NCBI RefSeq assembly: GCF_046159835.1
Contig: NZ_JBJXCY010000001.1
Coordinates: 62,001-126,000 of the forward strand
DNA from: JACKJK01 sp046159835
Lineage (GTDB): Bacteria > Pseudomonadota > Alphaproteobacteria > Rhizobiales > Tepidamorphaceae
Length of the DNA: 64,000 nucleotides
Direction of reading: 5' to 3'
The position numbers were made by a program, and so were the translations under genes. Positions 1 through 8,608 of the stretch are shown here, one piece after another. Below the pieces are notes generated by a model, which worked only from the letters and a program-made list of their open reading frames with translations, was not told where the DNA came from and searched no databases. The stretch's first letter is position 1; each line of letters starts with the position of its first letter.

Positions 1-282
1 GCGGGAGTGCTGGCGAAATCGCGCTTCGTGCTGGGGGTTGATTCCGGCCTGACGCATCTCGGTGTCGCGCTCAACCGCCCCGGCGTCTTCCTGATCGGGC
101 CGACGGACCCGGTGCGCACTGGCCCCATCGGCGACACCTTCCGCACCATTGTCTCGAAGGGGCCTGCCGCGCCGTGCTACAAGCGAACCTGCGACTTGAC
201 CCCCGACGGGCGCTGCTGCATGGACGCGATCAAGCGGCAGGACGTGCTGCGCGCCGTGGAATACGCACTCGCTGCGACCTGA
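1..282 (+). CDS. Glycosyltransferase family 9 (heptosyltransferase-like), 3' end only
   Basis: Only the last 93 codons lie in the window; the frame is open from base 1, so the true start is upstream. The fragment carries the C-terminal GT9 signature GVDSGLTHLGVAL, which in heptosyltransferases lies near the ADP-heptose site, followed by the usual FLIGPTDP segment. A Cys-containing tail (CYKRTC...RCC) follows. It stops 21 bases before hldD and shares its direction, and waaF comes next, so it belongs to an LPS inner-core heptose operon. It could be heptosyltransferase I (waaC) or another GT9 enzyme; the fragment is too short to decide. Confidence 0.85.
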   Translation, partial: AGVLAKSRFVLGVDSGLTHLGVALNRPGVFLIGPTDPVRTGPIGDTFRTIVSKGPAAPCYKRTCDLTPDGRCCMDAIKRQDVLRAVEYALAAT

Positions 283-303
283 GCGAAAGGCATCTTTTCA
301 GCC

Positions 304-1257
304 ATGATCATCGTGACCGGCGGCGCCGGATTCATCGGTTCCAACATCGTGCGCGCACTCAACGCGCGGGGGATCGGCGATATTCTCGTCGTCGACGACC
401 TGACCGACGGCCACAAGTTCGAGAACCTCGCCGATCTCGACATCACCGACTACATGGACAAGGATGCCTTTCGCGATCTGATCCGCCGCGATGACGCGGG
501 GCTTTCCGCTGAAATCGTCTTCCATCAGGGCGCCTGCTCGGACACCACCGAGTGGAACGGCCGCTACATGATGGACACGAATTTCGAGTTCTCGCGCGAC
601 CTGCTGGCCTGGGCGCTGCGCCACGGAACCCAGTTCATCTATGCCTCGTCGGCCGCCGTCTACGGTGCGGAGACCGCCTTTTCGGAGACGCCCGGCGGCG
701 AGAAGCCGATCAACGTCTACGGCTACTCCAAGGCCCTGTTCGATGCCCACGTGCGCAAGCGAATGCAGGCGGGCGTCACATCGCAGATTGTGGGCTTGCG
801 CTATTTCAACGTCTACGGCCCGCGCGAGCAGCACAAGGGGTCGATGGCGTCCGTCGCCTTCCACCTCGACCGGCAGCTTGCCGAGACCGACACGGTGAAG
901 CTGTTCGAGGGCTCGCACGGCTACGCCGATGGCGGGCAGCTGCGCGACTTCGTCCATGTCGATGACGTCGCCGCCGTGAACCTGTGGTTCATGGACAACC
1001 CGAAAGTCAGCGGCATCTTCAATTGCGGCACCGGCCGCGCGCAGGAATTCAACGATATCGCCAATGCCGTCACCGGCTGGCACGGTCGCGGCGCAATCGA
1101 GTATGTCGCCTTCCCCGAACACCTGAAGGGCGCCTACCAGGCCTTCACGCAGGCGGACCTGACGCGCCTGCGCGAAGCCGGATGTGACGTCGAATTCCGC
1201 CCCGTCGAGCAGGGCGTGCGCGATTATCTCGACGTGCTGCACGGGGCGAACAGGTAG
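304..1257 (+). CDS. hldD: ADP-L-glycero-D-manno-heptose 6-epimerase
   Basis: This cytosolic enzyme converts ADP-D-glycero-D-manno-heptose to the L-glycero epimer, the donor used by heptosyltransferases for the LPS inner core. The 317-aa product starts with the Rossmann motif TGGAGFIGS (residues 5-13), has the family stretch HQGACSDTTE, and keeps the extended-SDR catalytic pattern with a SS..Y segment and YGYSK (Tyr-x-x-x-Lys). Length matches the family (about 310). The ATG at 304 is preceded by a weak purine stretch (gcgaaagg). It lies between two GT9 genes, 5 bases before waaF, so the three are very probably co-transcribed. Confidence 0.95.
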   Translation: MIIVTGGAGFIGSNIVRALNARGIGDILVVDDLTDGHKFENLADLDITDYMDKDAFRDLIRRDDAGLSAEIVFHQGACSDTTEWNGRYMMDTNFEFSRDLLAWALRHGTQFIYASSAAVYGAETAFSETPGGEKPINVYGYSKALFDAHVRKRMQAGVTSQIVGLRYFNVYGPREQHKGSMASVAFHLDRQLAETDTVKLFEGSHGYADGGQLRDFVHVDDVAAVNLWFMDNPKVSGIFNCGTGRAQEFNDIANAVTGWHGRGAIEYVAFPEHLKGAYQAFTQADLTRLREAGCDVEFRPVEQGVRDYLDVLHGANR

Positions 1258-1262
1258 CCGCC

Positions 1263-2261
1263 ATGAGCCGGGTTCTGGTGATCGCGCCGTCCTGGGTCGG
1301 CGACATGGTCATGGCGCAGACGCTGTTCCGGCGCATCGTGCGCATGGACCCGGACGCCGAGATCCACGTGGTCGGGCCGGAATGGTCGATCCCGCTCACC
1401 GCCCGCATGCCGGAAGTGACGCGCGCCTACGTGCTGGACGTGCCGCATGGCAGCTTCGGGTTCGGCGCGCGCCGGATGCTTGGCAAGGCGCTGCGGCCGA
1501 TGGCCTTCGACGCATCCTTCGTCATGCCGCGCTCGTGGAAGTCCGCGCTGGTGCCGTTTTTTGCCGGTGTGCCGCGCCGCATCGGCTATCGCGGCGAGAT
1601 GCGCTTTTGGCTGCTGAACGACATCGTGCCGCGCCGCGCAGTTGCCCATGACGGCGCGCACAAGCCGCGCACGGTGGATGAGTTCGTCGGCCTTGCCGAC
1701 CCGAGCGAACCGGAAATGCGCGCCGAGGAAGCCCCGAAGATCGAACGCGACATGGCAAGCGAGGCCAAGGCGCGCGATGCGTTCTCGATTTCCGATGACG
1801 CCTCTCCCGTCACAATGTGTCCGGGAGCCGAGGCCGGCCCCATCAAGCAGTGGCCGGTGGAGCATTTCGCGACGCTGGCCAGCGAGGTCGGCAAAACGGG
1901 GCGGCCCGTCTGGCTGCTGGGCTCAGCGCGCGACCGCGAGGATTGCGAGAGAATCGCGGAAATCGTCGGCAGCAATGCGGACGTGCAGGTCTTCGCCGGG
2001 CGCACCAGCCTCGTGCAGGCCATCGACCTGATCGGCATGAGCGCAGGCATCGTCAGCAACGATTCCGGCCTGATGCACGTGGCCTCCGCCATGCGCAAGC
2101 CGACGGTCGCCCTCTACGGGCCGACGAGCGAGAAGGTCAACCCGCCGCTCTCTCCGGCAGCGCGCATCGTTGCCGACAGGCCGGCAGGCCGCGAGCCCGC
2201 CATGGACCGGATCGAACCGGCAGACGTGCTAGCCGCCCTGGAGGACGCCGGCGGGCTGTAG
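1263..2261 (+). CDS. waaF: Heptosyltransferase II (GT9)
   Basis: Predicted to transfer the second L-glycero-D-manno-heptose to the LPS inner core at the cytoplasmic face of the inner membrane. The 332-aa protein has the N-terminal acceptor-side motif PSWVGDMVMAQTLF, a mid-protein CPGAEAGPIKQWP segment equivalent to the PGAxxGPAKRWP of WaaF, and the C-terminal donor-site motif SNDSGLMHVASAM. Length is typical for WaaF. It starts 5 bases after hldD and is the last gene of the rightward LPS group; it runs tail to tail into the stress-protein gene 12 bases away. It is the better WaaF candidate of the two GT9 genes here. Confidence 0.92.
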   Translation: MSRVLVIAPSWVGDMVMAQTLFRRIVRMDPDAEIHVVGPEWSIPLTARMPEVTRAYVLDVPHGSFGFGARRMLGKALRPMAFDASFVMPRSWKSALVPFFAGVPRRIGYRGEMRFWLLNDIVPRRAVAHDGAHKPRTVDEFVGLADPSEPEMRAEEAPKIERDMASEAKARDAFSISDDASPVTMCPGAEAGPIKQWPVEHFATLASEVGKTGRPVWLLGSARDREDCERIAEIVGSNADVQVFAGRTSLVQAIDLIGMSAGIVSNDSGLMHVASAMRKPTVALYGPTSEKVNPPLSPAARIVADRPAGREPAMDRIEPADVLAALEDAGGL

Positions 2262-2273
2262 CGTGCGATCCGC

Positions 2274-2702
2274 CTAGTTGCGGACGACGTGGACCGACTG
2301 GGTGGCGTGGCGCACGACGCGCGCCGCATTCGGCCCGAGAAGGTAGTCCTGCAGTTCGGGGCGGTGCGAGGCGATCACGATCAGGTCGCAGCCGAGCGCT
2401 TCGGCGGCCTTGATGATCTCCTGGTACACGGTGCCCTTGGCCACGTGGCCCTTCACGACGAGGTTGTCCGGCGCGTTTTCGTCCAGGAACGCCTTCAGCC
2501 TGACCTTGGCGTCCTCGATGGCCTGCGCTTCGGCCTCCTTGGGCATGTAGCTGCCGACGATGGACATCCCCATGTCGGGGATGACCGTCATCACGTGCAG
2601 TTCGGCGGACGACGATTCCGCCAGCGCCACGGCCACGGGTGCGGCCTTGGTCCAGGAGCTGTCCTGTGCAAGGTCGATGGGAAGCAGGATTCGCTGGTAC
2701 AT
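2274..2702 (-). CDS. Universal stress protein (UspA family), TRAP-linked
   Basis: A 142-aa single Usp domain. It begins with the strand YQRILLPIDLA and ends with the family's nucleotide-loop region GPNAARVVRHATQSVHVV, although the usual G-2x-G-9x-G(S/T) glycines are only partly present, so ATP binding is uncertain. It is 12 bases downstream of the TRAP permease on the same strand and is probably the third gene of that operon. There is precedent: TeaD, a Usp protein encoded with the Halomonas TeaABC TRAP transporter, modulates uptake. A role in tuning this importer is therefore inferred. Confidence 0.88.
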   Translation of the reverse strand: MYQRILLPIDLAQDSSWTKAAPVAVALAESSSAELHVMTVIPDMGMSIVGSYMPKEAEAQAIEDAKVRLKAFLDENAPDNLVVKGHVAKGTVYQEIIKAAEALGCDLIVIASHRPELQDYLLGPNAARVVRHATQSVHVVRN

Positions 2703-2714
2703 GGGTCCGGTCCT

Positions 2715-5360
2715 CTAGAACGCGGGCTGCGTCTGGCGACGCCGCTGCATGACGATGACAAAGCCGAGCAGCAGCAGGGCCGGGATGTAGAACACTTCCT
2801 TCGGGATCCGTTCCGCTTCGAGTTCGACGGTTTCGATCACCACCGGCTCGTCCGCATAGAAGTCGAACATCTGGAAGGTGGTGAAGAACGGCGTGCCGGC
2901 GAACGGCTCTTCCAGAACCGTGCGGTCGGCTTCCTCGACAACCGGCAGGCCGGCCTGGCCAAGACGCGTGACGCCGTCGCCCTCCGCCTCGAGATCGGCC
3001 ATCACGGTGATCTGCGACATCTCGTCTGGCCGGTCGAAGTCGGGACCGGAGACGATCATGCGCAGCGGCTGGCCGACGGGCTGGTCGGCGGCGAGCTGGA
3101 CAACTTCGCTGCCGGGCCGGTGGTCATAGGGCGGCTGCACCATGTCGAGCCAGAAGCCCGGCCGGAACAGGGTGAAGGCAACGAGGACGAGAGCCACGGA
3201 TTCCCAGATGCGGCTTCTGGCGAAGAAGTAGCCCTGGGTCGCCGCGGCGAACAACATCATCGCGATGACCCCGACGCAGAAGACGAAGATCGCCTTCCAG
3301 ATGGTCACGTCGATGAGCAGCAGTTCGGTGTTGAAGATGAACAGGAACGGCAGCAGCGCGGTGCGGATGTCGTAGGCAAAGCCCTGCAGGCCGGTCTTGA
3401 TCGGGTCGCCGCCGGAAATGGCGGCGGCCGCGAATGCCGCAAGGCCCACCGGTGGCGTGTCGTCGGCGAGGATGCCGAAATAGAACACGAACATGTGGAC
3501 CGCGATGAGCGGCACGACGAGGCCCGACTGGGCACCGACCGTGACGATGACGGGCGCCATCAGCGAGGACACGACGATGTAGTTGGCGGTCGTCGGCAGG
3601 CCCATGCCGAGGATCAGGCTCATGATCGCGACGAGGAACAGCATAAGCATCAGGCTTCCGCCCGACAGCAGTTCGATGAACTCGCCGATCACCTGGTGCG
3701 CGCCGGTCAGCGACACGGTGCCGATGATGATGCCCGCGACGCCGGTCGCGACGCCGATGGGGATCATGTTGCGTGCGCCGGCGATCATGCCGTCGACGAA
3801 GTCACGCACGCCCTGCCTGAGTGCGCCGGCCACATCGCCGACACCCCGGAAGAGGTTCTTCACGGTGTGCTGGGTCAGCACGATGGTGATCATCGCGCAG
3901 GTCGCCCAGAAGGCAGACAGCGCCGGTGACAGCCGTTCGATCAGGATGCACCACAGCAGGATGACGATGGGCAGCAGGAAGTAGAGTCCGGTGACGGCAA
4001 CCTCGCCCGGCCGCGGCAGGACCAGCAGCGGTGCGTCGGGATCGTCCATTTCGAGGTCGGGATGGCGGGCCGCATAGCCTGCCAGCAGCAGGTAACCGGC
4101 GAGGAACAGCGCAATGGCCATCCACAGCGTCATGTCGGGGAAGGCGACCTTCACCCAGCCGAGGACGTAGTAGACGAGCATGCCGAGCACGGCCATCGCG
4201 ATGAAACCGGTGAGCACGCCGATCATCTTCTGCATCGCAGAGACGCGCGCCGGCGGCTTCTCAAGGCCCTTCAGGCCGAGCTTCAGCGCTTCCAGGTGCA
4301 CGATGTAGACCAGCGCGATGTAGGAGATCAGCGCGGGCACCAGCGCGTGCCGGATGATGTCGGTGTAGCTGATCCCGGTGAACTCGGAGATGAGGAACGC
4401 GGCTGCGCCCATCACCGGCGGCGTCAGCTGGCCGTTGGTTGAGGAGGCGACTTCCACAGCGCCGGCCTTTTCCGGCGAGAAGCCGGTGCGCTTCATCAAC
4501 GGAATCGTGAACGTGCCGGTCGTCACCGTGTTGGCGATGGACGAGCCAGAATACAGGCCGGACATGGCGGATGCCACGACGGCGGCCTTGGCCGGTCCGC
4601 CGCGCAGGTGGCCGAGCAGGGCGAAGGCGAGCTTGATGAAGTAGTTGCCCGCGCCCGCTTTCTCCAGCAACGCGCCGAACAGCACGAACAGGAAGATCAT
4701 GGTGGCGGAGACGCCGAGTGCGACGCCGAACACGCCTTCCGTCTGCATCCAGTAGTGCCACATGGCCTTGCCGAAGGATGCGCCCTTCCACTGGATCGCG
4801 TTGGGCAGCCAGCTGGCATGGCCGAAGAACACGTAGAGCACGAAGACGCCGGCAACGATCAGCATCGGCAGGCCGAGCGAGCGGTAGACCGACAGCGCAA
4901 TGGTGATCATGCCGATGGTCGAGAACACGAGGTCGCCGGTGGTCGGCAGTCCGGCGCGGCTGGCAATGTCGTCCTTGAACACCAGCAGGTAGAGGCAGCT
5001 GGATGCCGCGAGGATCGCAAGCACCCAGTCATAGACCGGGATCTTGTGGCGCGGGCTCGACTTGAACAGCGGGTAGGCGAACGTCGCCAGCGCCATGGCG
5101 AAGGCGAGGTGCACGAAGCGCGCTTCGGAGTTGTTGAAGACGGCGTTGAAGCCGAAGGTCTGTGTCACCCAGAAGGGCACGCCGGAGGCGATATAGAGCT
5201 GGAACACCGACCAGACAAACGCCAGCGCCGCGATGAACTTGCCGATGGTGCCGGGTACGTCCCGCGCACCGGAATCGACGGAAGCGACGAGATCGTCGAC
5301 GTCGATGTTCTTGCGTGCCGTCTCGGCCTGTACGTCGGCCTTGGTGCTGACTTCGTTCAT
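2715..5360 (-). CDS. TRAP transporter permease, fused small and large subunits (TAXI type)
   Basis: Inner-membrane permease of a tripartite ATP-independent periplasmic transporter, driven by an ion gradient. About 880 aa with many hydrophobic segments: an N-terminal four-helix DctQ-like part, then a DctM-like part containing SGSSIANTVTTGTFTIPLMK and ILGMGLPTTANYIV. The C-terminal 170 residues look like the DUF3394 extension seen in this subfamily (soluble region, then a final helix and RRR tail). Two in-frame ATGs compete (5369 and 5360). The GGGGGA purine run touches the first and lies 9 bases before the second, so I prefer 5360. The TAXI binding protein is immediately upstream. Substrate unknown. 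Confidence 0.92.
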   Translation of the reverse strand: MNEVSTKADVQAETARKNIDVDDLVASVDSGARDVPGTIGKFIAALAFVWSVFQLYIASGVPFWVTQTFGFNAVFNNSEARFVHLAFAMALATFAYPLFKSSPRHKIPVYDWVLAILAASSCLYLLVFKDDIASRAGLPTTGDLVFSTIGMITIALSVYRSLGLPMLIVAGVFVLYVFFGHASWLPNAIQWKGASFGKAMWHYWMQTEGVFGVALGVSATMIFLFVLFGALLEKAGAGNYFIKLAFALLGHLRGGPAKAAVVASAMSGLYSGSSIANTVTTGTFTIPLMKRTGFSPEKAGAVEVASSTNGQLTPPVMGAAAFLISEFTGISYTDIIRHALVPALISYIALVYIVHLEALKLGLKGLEKPPARVSAMQKMIGVLTGFIAMAVLGMLVYYVLGWVKVAFPDMTLWMAIALFLAGYLLLAGYAARHPDLEMDDPDAPLLVLPRPGEVAVTGLYFLLPIVILLWCILIERLSPALSAFWATCAMITIVLTQHTVKNLFRGVGDVAGALRQGVRDFVDGMIAGARNMIPIGVATGVAGIIIGTVSLTGAHQVIGEFIELLSGGSLMLMLFLVAIMSLILGMGLPTTANYIVVSSLMAPVIVTVGAQSGLVVPLIAVHMFVFYFGILADDTPPVGLAAFAAAAISGGDPIKTGLQGFAYDIRTALLPFLFIFNTELLLIDVTIWKAIFVFCVGVIAMMLFAAATQGYFFARSRIWESVALVLVAFTLFRPGFWLDMVQPPYDHRPGSEVVQLAADQPVGQPLRMIVSGPDFDRPDEMSQITVMADLEAEGDGVTRLGQAGLPVVEEADRTVLEEPFAGTPFFTTFQMFDFYADEPVVIETVELEAERIPKEVFYIPALLLLGFVIVMQRRRQTQPAF

Positions 5361-5485
5361 TCCAGCCATTCCCCCGAATGGACCGGTTCCGAAACGCCTG
5401 GCCGCGAATCTCGCGTCCGCTCGCCGAGCTTTCGTTTCCGGTCGTTCCCGCTCGTCATGGTGTCTCCGCGAGGCACCATGAAGAA

Positions 5486-5511
5486 CGGGCGGCCCGTGTT
5501 GGGGCCGCCCG
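5486..5511 (-). terminator. Intergenic hairpin between TAXI binding protein and TRAP permease
   Basis: A perfect 10-bp stem (cgggcggccc / gggccgcccg) with a 6-base loop lies just after the stop of the binding-protein gene. Read on the minus strand, the stem is followed by GTTCTTC, a poor T-tract. It is best seen as an attenuator or mRNA-stabilising hairpin that would keep binding-protein transcripts in excess over permease transcripts. Confidence 0.65.
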
Positions 5512-5522
5512 CCGGAAGGCTG

Positions 5523-6497
5523 TTACATCCAGCCGCGTTCCTTGTAGTACTTCTCGGCACCCGGATGCAGAGGAGCGGACAGGCCGTCCTTGATCATTTC
5601 CTCTTCCTTCAGGTTGGCGAAGGCGGGGTGCAGCTTCTTGAAGTCGTCGAAGTTGTCGAAGACGGCCTTCACGACCGTGTAGACGACCTCGTCGGAGACA
5701 TCGGCGGACGAGATGAACGTCGCGCCGACACCGAAGGTCACGACGTCTTCGTCGTTGCCCTTGTACATGCCGCCCGGAACGGTCGCCATGCGGTAGTAGG
5801 CGTTGTCATCCACCAGCTTCTTCACTGGATCGCCATCCACCGGCACGAGCTTCACGTCGCAGGTGTTGGTGGCTTCCGTGATCGCTGCGGCCGGGTGGCC
5901 GACCGTATAGATCATCGCGTCGATCTTGCCGTCGCACAGGGCCTGGGCCATTTCGGCGCCCTTCAGCTCGGCTGCGAGCGCGAAGTCGGACATGGCAAGG
6001 CCGTACTTTTCCATGACGATTTCCATCGTCGCGCGCTGGCCCGAACCCGGGTTGCCGACGTTGACCTTCTTGCCCTTCAGGTCCTCGAACTTCGAGATGC
6101 CCGTGTCGCTGCGGGTCAGCAGGGTGAAGGGCTCCGGATGCACGGAGAACACCGCGCGCAGACCTTCGAACTTGCCCTGATCCTCGAACTTCGAAGTGCC
6201 GTTGTAGGCGTGGTACTGCCAATCGGACTGGGCAACGCCGAATTCCAGCTCGCCGGAACGCACGGTGTTGATGTTGTAGACCGAACCGCCGGTGGATTCC
6301 GCCGAGCAGCGGATGCCGTGTTCCTTGCGGTTCTTGTTCACGAGGCGGCAGATGGCGCCGCCGGTCGGGTAGTAGACGCCGGTGACGCCACCGGTGCCGA
6401 TCGAGATGAACTGCTGCTCCTGGGCACTTGCGCCATAAGCGACGCCAGCGGCGAGCGCGACACCTGCGATCCATGAAATGGTGCGATCCATACGCAT
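5523..6497 (-). CDS. TAXI-family TRAP transporter solute-binding protein
   Basis: Periplasmic receptor that delivers substrate to the fused TRAP permease. The 324-aa product has an N-terminal signal peptide (hydrophobic WIAGVALAAGVAYG, cleavage near ASA-QEQ), then the TAXI hallmark IGTGGVTGVYYPTGGAICRLVN at the mature N-terminus and VNVGNPGSGQRATME further on. Start ATG 6497 is chosen because the protein begins there with its signal sequence and a strong AGGAGG lies about 13 bases upstream; the longer open frame upstream has no signal sequence. The gene is first in a minus-strand operon with the permease and stress protein. TAXI systems import dicarboxylates, glutamate and other solutes; the ligand here is not predictable. 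Confidence 0.93.
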   Translation of the reverse strand: MRMDRTISWIAGVALAAGVAYGASAQEQQFISIGTGGVTGVYYPTGGAICRLVNKNRKEHGIRCSAESTGGSVYNINTVRSGELEFGVAQSDWQYHAYNGTSKFEDQGKFEGLRAVFSVHPEPFTLLTRSDTGISKFEDLKGKKVNVGNPGSGQRATMEIVMEKYGLAMSDFALAAELKGAEMAQALCDGKIDAMIYTVGHPAAAITEATNTCDVKLVPVDGDPVKKLVDDNAYYRMATVPGGMYKGNDEDVVTFGVGATFISSADVSDEVVYTVVKAVFDNFDDFKKLHPAFANLKEEEMIKDGLSAPLHPGAEKYYKERGWM

Positions 6498-6849
6498 GTT
6501 TCTGAAAACTCCTCCTTTGGTGCCGCCGGTCATGTGGCGGCAGGTCAAGAATGCGGGATGCGGGGTCCGGGCCAGTGCCCGAACGCCGATCGACGCCAAG
6601 GTCAGCGTCCACGCCCGTTTCAGGGAACGGGTTGCGCAAAATGGAAGGAGAAGTGCATCCGGCGCGTAAAATGCCGGAATCCCGAATGCGCCGGCCCGAC
6701 ACGCGGTTCTCACGTGTCCACCCCTGCGTCTTCGCTTGCTCGCCCCTGTCATTCTGCGGTTTCTGCATGACCGCTGAGCGAGACTAGCAACGGATCGCGC
6801 GCGAGCGCAAATGTTCTTCTCCCCTGAGGCGAAGATCGTGCTGCGCCGT
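6498..6849 (-). other. 352-base intergenic region upstream of the TAXI-TRAP operon
   Basis: No gene is supported here. It should hold the promoter of the leftward TAXI-TRAP operon. Near its left edge, directly upstream of the Shine-Dalgarno AGGAGG (6511-6518), is a perfect 7-bp hairpin (tgccgcc 6521-6527 with ggcggca 6536-6542), so the transcript leader may be structured at the ribosome site. I cannot identify a convincing -35/-10 pair, nor a terminator for the upstream oxidoreductase. Confidence 0.5.
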
Positions 6850-8247
6850 CTAAAGATATTCGTCGCGCAGCGTGAAGACTCCGTAGGCGAGCTTGAGACC
6901 GAGATTGCGGAACGCGGCGAAGGGAAAGCGCGCCGGCGGCTTGCGAAAGACTGACGGGATGCTGTCCGGTACCGCAATGCGGCCCGGCTCGTTTGCCGTT
7001 GTCGCCTGGATTGCCATCTGCGCGGTCGCGGTGCCGAGCAGGCTCGACATGGCGACCCCGCTGCCGCAATAGCCCATGGAAGCAAAGACGCGGGCGCTGC
7101 CGGGCACCTGCCCGCAGAAGGCTTTCATGTCGGAGGGCATGCACAGCAGCCCGTTCCAGAAGTGCGTCGTCTCGACGTTCGCCCAGTTCGGAAACATGCG
7201 GTCGAAGGCGCGGCGCAGCGTGTCTCTCATCTTCGCAACGCTCGCCGGATCCGTCGCCGTGCCGCCGCGGCCGCCGAACATCATCCGCCCGTCGGGCAGC
7301 ATCCGGAAATAGTGCAGCAGTGCGCGCGTGTCGGCGCAGATCATGTCGCCGGTCCAGCCATGCGCTGCGCGCTCGTCGTCGGTCAGCGGCCGCGTGACGA
7401 GGATGTTGGAGAGCACCGGCATGAAGCGCCCGCCAAACCAACCCGGCAGGTTTTCGCTGAGATAGCCGTTGGTCGCGACAATGGCGGCGCGCGCCCTCAC
7501 CGTGCCGCCCGGCGTCGTCAGCACCACGCCATCGGACGTTTCGTCCACTGCGTGAACCTCGCTGCCGCCATGGATCACCACGCCGAGGCGGATCGCGGCT
7601 TCCGCCAGCCCGCGCAGGTACTTGAGCGGGTGCAGCCCGAAACCGTGCGGCAGAAAGAATCCGCCATGCCACAGGTCGCCGGGCAGTCCGGCCTCGCGGC
7701 AACGATCGTTGTCCCAATAGGCAGCTGCGATGCCCAGCTTGTCGCGGTAAAGCGATGCCTCCTCGCGCACCTCGTCGATGAATTTTTCCCGGTGCACGAA
7801 CAGCACTTCGCCCTCGCCATGGCGGTCCACGTCGAGGCCGAGCGCCTCGATCCGGCTTGCCACGAAGTCGATGGAGCGGACCTGCGCGCCGACAACCTCG
7901 CGCGTCGCCTCCAGCCCGTGCCGTGCGATGAGGCCGGCTGGATCGAGCCGCGTGCCGCCGAAGCAGCAGAACCCGCCGTTGCGCCCGGACGCGCCCCAAC
8001 CGGGTCGCGCGGCATCAAGCACGACGACCTTCGCCCCGTGGGCTTCCGCAAGCTCGATCGCCGCACTCATGCCCGTATAGCCGCCGCCGATGATCGCGAT
8101 GTCGGCTTGCGTCTCGCCGGCAAGCTGCGGCGTCTCGAACGAAAGCGGCGGCGCGGACGCTTCCCACCAGCTTGTCACAGGTTCGGGGCCATAGGCTTCC
8201 GGCCCGTAGAGCCGTTTCAGCGGTGAGGATTCGGAGAAGGTGTTCAT
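6850..8247 (-). CDS. FAD-dependent amino-acid/amine oxidoreductase (DAO family)
   Basis: A 465-aa flavoenzyme of the D-amino-acid oxidase (DAO) superfamily. The ADP-binding motif IAIIGGGYTGMSAA starts near residue 49, followed by a glutamate/aspartate strand (VVVLDA) and the FAD-contact segment GWGASGRNGGF. The latter is typical of gamma-glutamylputrescine oxidase (PuuB)-like and other N-substituted amine oxidases. A C-terminal GYCGSGVAMSSLLG segment matches the second FAD contact. No partner puu genes lie nearby, so the substrate is open; the adjacent divergent amino-acid-type ABC importer hints at an amine or amino acid. Start ATG 8247. Confidence 0.85.
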   Translation of the reverse strand: MNTFSESSPLKRLYGPEAYGPEPVTSWWEASAPPLSFETPQLAGETQADIAIIGGGYTGMSAAIELAEAHGAKVVVLDAARPGWGASGRNGGFCCFGGTRLDPAGLIARHGLEATREVVGAQVRSIDFVASRIEALGLDVDRHGEGEVLFVHREKFIDEVREEASLYRDKLGIAAAYWDNDRCREAGLPGDLWHGGFFLPHGFGLHPLKYLRGLAEAAIRLGVVIHGGSEVHAVDETSDGVVLTTPGGTVRARAAIVATNGYLSENLPGWFGGRFMPVLSNILVTRPLTDDERAAHGWTGDMICADTRALLHYFRMLPDGRMMFGGRGGTATDPASVAKMRDTLRRAFDRMFPNWANVETTHFWNGLLCMPSDMKAFCGQVPGSARVFASMGYCGSGVAMSSLLGTATAQMAIQATTANEPGRIAVPDSIPSVFRKPPARFPFAAFRNLGLKLAYGVFTLRDEYL

Positions 8248-8608
8248 CGGGACGCCGCCGGAATGAAAGACACTGTGAACTTGCGCTTTCGATGCGGAAT
8301 ACGCATGTTAGGGAGACAAAGCGACCTCAAATCGCACCCCCGCCCCGCAAAACCGTTTGCAGGGCCACCATTTAGGCCGGTTATGGCCGTCTTCGCTGGG
8401 GTGCAAGGAGATGCTGTCTTGGGCGGATAGGCCCGGCAACGACATGCATCATGTTCATCCGCCTCACGTGCTCGAATTCGTGGTGTTCGACGATATGTCA
8501 CCACGACGACGCCAACCGTGCGTCGAAACCGTGCGCACTTCGGACGGGCAGATAGGGTGCCGCCCGGACCGATGATTTGCCAGCACCCCATGCGAGGGAG
8601 ATACCCCC
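8248..8608. other. 361-base divergent promoter region (oxidoreductase / Liv operon)
   Basis: No coding sequence is supported. This is the shared upstream region of the leftward oxidoreductase and the rightward Liv-type operon. It holds the Shine-Dalgarno GAGGGAG at 8594-8600 for the binding-protein gene (8-base spacer to ATG 8609). It also holds a small inverted repeat gtggtg (8480-8485) / caccac (8499-8504) that could be an operator, though it is too short to be persuasive. I see no clear sigma-70 elements. Confidence 0.45.

Noticed and set aside
2289..6476. Two long open frames on the plus strand (546 and 622 codons)
   Set aside because: They lie antisense to the TRAP permease and TAXI genes, are His/Asp/Glu/Arg-rich low-complexity and show no domain; typical mirror frames of high-GC genes.
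8480..8504. Inverted repeat gtggtg / caccac
   Set aside because: Six-base arms are too short to claim an operator; only mentioned in the intergenic entry.
8408..8575. Short plus-strand frame after aaggag upstream of the Liv binding protein
   Set aside because: The purine run touches the ATG directly (no spacer), and the product has no conserved-looking features.
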